Shown here one piece after another: positions 55,024 to 57,179 of a stretch of 57,179 nt of DNA; the first letter of the stretch is position 1, and each line of letters begins with the position of its first letter. Origin of the DNA: Hespellia stercorisuis DSM 15480. GTDB taxonomy: Bacteria; Bacillota; Clostridia; Lachnospirales; Lachnospiraceae. The stretch is from positions 1-57,179 of the forward strand of contig NZ_FQZY01000028.1 in NCBI RefSeq assembly GCF_900142165.1. The letters run 5' to 3'. The notes beneath the pieces are model-generated. The model was not told where the DNA came from. It did not search any database and worked only from the letters and a program-made list of their open reading frames with translations. Made by a program: the position numbers and the translations under genes.

Positions 55024-56790
55024 TTACATGCGCTCTGGTGCGCCGAAACCAAGCATGTCAATACAGGATTCCAGAATATCCTTTGTTGTGATCAACAATG
55101 CAACATAACTCTTACGCTTCTCTTCATCCTCCTCCGCAAGGATCTTTGTCTCATGATAAAACTTGTTGAATGCATTTGCCAGATCGTAAATATATGCGCA
55201 GATTTTGTGCGGTGCAATCTCCTCAAATGCAGTTGCAATCACCTCATTGTATTTTACCGCCTCCAACATCAGCGCTTTTTCACTGTCATTTCCCGCCGCG
55301 TGCATTCTCAGACCTTCTATACTGTTCCCAGTCTCCTGATATTTATTTAAAATGGATTTGATTCGCACAATCGTGTATAGAATATACGGTCCTGTATTCC
55401 CCTCAAATGAGGTAAAGCGATCCACATCAAAGACATAGTCCTTGGAGGCCTGATTGGACAGATCCCCGTATTTGATTGCAGCGAGTCCTACCACCTTCGC
55501 GGTCGCCTCCGCCTCCTCCTCTGAGATTGTCCGGTTGTCCGTGATCTTCTTGAGCATCTCCTCGTCAATCTCGCGAATCAGATTCTCCAGACGCATCACG
55601 CCACCCTCTCTTGTCTTAAAGGGCTTTCCGTCCTTCCCGTTCATGGTTCCGAAACCAAGGAATTTCAATGAAGTCTCCGGCTTTACGATCCCCGTTTTCT
55701 TCGCGCAGCGGAACACCTGCACAAAATGCAGTTCCTGCCGCTTATCCACCACGTAAATGACTTCGTCCGGCTGATACTGTTCCTCGCGCTCCACGAGCGT
55801 CGCAAGATCCGTCGTGTCATAGAGTGCCGCTCCGTCGGACTTCAGAATCATACAGGGCGGTACTTCCTTTGCATCCGTCTCTTCTCTGACGTCCACCACA
55901 AGAGCGCCGTCATCAAGATGTGCATAGCCTTCCCTCTTCAGGCGTTCTACCATGTCCGGAATATATTTCTGGGCATCTGCCTCCCCCTTCCAGAGGTCAA
56001 AATCAACGTTTAGATTCGCGTAGTTCTTTTTCAGGTCTGTGACCGAAACCTGCATGATGTGTTTCCAAACTGCTGTATATCCTTTGTGACCATTTTGCAG
56101 CAAATACGTCGCATGCAATGCTTCTTTCCTGTATTCTTCATCCTCTTTCGCGTAAGCGCTGGCTGTGGGATATATCTCCTCCAACTCCCCGATGGTAAAC
56201 GGCGCCTCTGCCGGGTATTCCCCTGCAAACGACTCATCAAAATAAGGCAGCTCCGGCTGTCTCTTCTTCAACTCCGTAATGATCAGTCCCATCTGATAGC
56301 CCCAGTCTCCCAGATGGATATCGCCGATCACCTGGTGCCCCATCTTTCTCGCGATACGCTTTACACTTTCCCCGATAATTGCAGATCTGAGATGTCCCAC
56401 ATGAAGGGGCTTCGCCACGTTGGGTCCGCCGTAATCCACCATGATGGTCTTCGGGTTCTCCGCGGTTTCCAGTCCCAGATTTGAATCCTGCCCCAGCTCA
56501 TTCAGATAGTCTGCCAGTGGCTGTGCTGCAAGACTGATATTGATAAAGCCAGGATTCACCGCTTCAATACTGTCAAAATACGGGTTCTCCTTCAGCTGTC
56601 CTACCACATCGTTTGCAATCATAATCGGTGCTTTTTTATACAGCTTCGCACCTGCCATCGCTCCGTTGCACTGATACTCACATAAATCAGGTCTGTTGGA
56701 TAATGTCACCTTCGCCAGCTTCTTATCGTAGCCTGCCTGTTCAAAGGCCTGTTCCATCTCTTTTGTAATTGTCATCATTAATGTTTTCAA
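55024..56790 (-). CDS. argS: Arginine-tRNA ligase
   Basis: 588 residues. The class I HIGH motif is GPNVAKPLHVGHLRS near residue 110; the late motif GKPFKTREGGVM corresponds to KMSK, changed as is usual in ArgS. The N-terminal Add1 domain starts MEQAFEQAGYDKKLAKVTLSNRPDLCEYQC. The C-terminal anticodon domain ends DMLGFGAPERM. The start is taken as a TTG at 56790 behind GGAG because it gives the usual N-terminus; an upstream ATG (56823) and internal ATGs (56778, 56775) are alternatives. Confidence 0.94.
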   Translation of the reverse strand: MKTLMMTITKEMEQAFEQAGYDKKLAKVTLSNRPDLCEYQCNGAMAGAKLYKKAPIMIANDVVGQLKENPYFDSIEAVNPGFINISLAAQPLADYLNELGQDSNLGLETAENPKTIMVDYGGPNVAKPLHVGHLRSAIIGESVKRIARKMGHQVIGDIHLGDWGYQMGLIITELKKRQPELPYFDESFAGEYPAEAPFTIGELEEIYPTASAYAKEDEEYRKEALHATYLLQNGHKGYTAVWKHIMQVSVTDLKKNYANLNVDFDLWKGEADAQKYIPDMVERLKREGYAHLDDGALVVDVREETDAKEVPPCMILKSDGAALYDTTDLATLVEREEQYQPDEVIYVVDKRQELHFVQVFRCAKKTGIVKPETSLKFLGFGTMNGKDGKPFKTREGGVMRLENLIREIDEEMLKKITDNRTISEEEAEATAKVVGLAAIKYGDLSNQASKDYVFDVDRFTSFEGNTGPYILYTIVRIKSILNKYQETGNSIEGLRMHAAGNDSEKALMLEAVKYNEVIATAFEEIAPHKICAYIYDLANAFNKFYHETKILAEEDEEKRKSYVALLITTKDILESCIDMLGFGAPERM

Positions 56791-56867
56791 CTTTATTTCA
56801 CACTCCATTTTCGTTATAGTCATCTCTGTTATTCTACCATGTATCTCAAATCACAGCAAGAAAAAAA

Positions 56868-57179
56868 GGGGCTGTCGCACTAGCTGATTAAATTCAGCGG
56901 TGCGCAGCTCTTTTTTTCCTACAGAAATGTCCTTTTTATTCCATTTCTGATTCATATTGATTTTTGGGCGTACTTGAACCAGACCTTCTATGAAAAGGTT
57001 GTTTTGAATTTTGATAGTTCAAAAATCATGCTGTTTTAAGTTCAAATAAATGCTGTCCTATTTTACCGGATTGTATTTTTCTGTGAAGTTTATTGATGTT
57101 ATGAGCAATTGCGATCATGGTACTTTCCGCAAGGACATTCACAGTTCCGCGACACAGATATTTTCGAAAGGACATATCT
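56868..57179 (-). mobile_element. End of an IS1182-type insertion sequence (runs off the right edge)
   Basis: The terminal sequence GGGGCTGTCGCAC at about 56868-56880 resembles IS1182-family ends. Between it and the transposase stop is a hairpin (GTCGCAC / GTGCGCAG around TAGCTGATTAAATTCAGC) followed by a T-run, ending the transposase transcript. The element continues beyond the window. Confidence 0.65.
57029..57179 (-). CDS. IS1182-family transposase, C-terminal part
   Basis: The frame enters at the right edge and ends at 57029. The 49 visible residues include RKYLCRGTVNVLAESTMIAI then AHNINKLHRKIQ and end HLFELKTA. This is the typical C-terminus of IS1182/IS5-like DDE transposases, in which the last catalytic region lies upstream, outside the window. 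Confidence 0.7.

Overview
The window looks like the chromosome of a low-to-mid GC Clostridia member, most likely a gut Lachnospiraceae. The evidence is strong AGGAGG ribosome sites, sigma-A promoters with 17-18 bp spacers, Firmicutes-type LexA boxes, fused single-chain PurL, a lactose/cellobiose PTS, LytTR/GHKL two-component genes and DUF6110/EcsC-type small families. Nearly all housekeeping genes are on the minus strand. The exceptions are a LysR gene (12.1 kb) and a short plus-strand accessory patch at 38.4-41.0 kb.

Layout. 0-0.2 kb: 5' part of a transposase gene. 0.4-2.6 kb: Eis-like acetyltransferase, ispF and a small membrane protein, apparently one operon. 2.7-3.2 kb: a possible group II intron fragment directly behind the terminator of a tRNA-Met/tRNA-Val operon. 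3.2-7.9 kb: ROK sugar kinase, cellobiose-type PTS (IIA, IIC, IIB) and a 6-phospho-beta-glucosidase, with a densely folded intergenic stretch. 7.8-11.1 kb: purL, which runs out of frame into the glucosidase at a deletion-like junction that removes the end of one gene and the start of the other. 11.3-15.8 kb: DUF1461 membrane protein, divergent LysR, nuclease-helicase fusion, and an HPr-like protein. 16-18.2 kb: an SOS-controlled pair (DUF4130-type protein and radical SAM/HhH protein). 18.3-23.8 kb: metal P-type ATPase, DUF6110, TrkH and TrkA. 24-27.6 kb: TrmO, EcsC, GNAT, and a translationally coupled XRE/SPL-like radical SAM pair. 27.7-31 kb: OpuC-type uptake system with a leader hairpin. 31.1-36 kb: accessory cassette with a small peptide gene, ABC transporter, broken ABC ATPase, GHKL kinase, LytTR regulator and HTH protein. 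36.3-41 kb: tandem radical SAM paralogues, two HxlR regulators, a PEBP-like protein, a FUSC-like exporter and a dead ABC permease. 41.1-43.1 kb: rpsB-tsf, with a nested palindrome between the genes. 43.1-56.8 kb: DUF2804, nitrilase-like hydrolase, NlpC/P60 secreted hydrolase, gltBD, CPBP protease, C39 peptidase and argS. 56.9 kb to the end: one end of an IS1182-type element.

How the genes work together. The PTS imports and phosphorylates beta-glucosides, the glucosidase splits them, and the ROK kinase can phosphorylate released glucose. GltBD assimilates ammonia. TrkAH and the Opu-like system suggest potassium and compatible-solute control of osmolarity. The most interesting under-described items are the LexA-controlled radical SAM/DUF4130 pair, the purL-glucosidase junction, the peptide/ABC/LytTR cassette, and several strong intergenic palindromes (PTS spacer, rpsB-tsf spacer, and repeats around the HxlR gene and the broken ABC ATPase). 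No rRNA gene or CRISPR array was seen.
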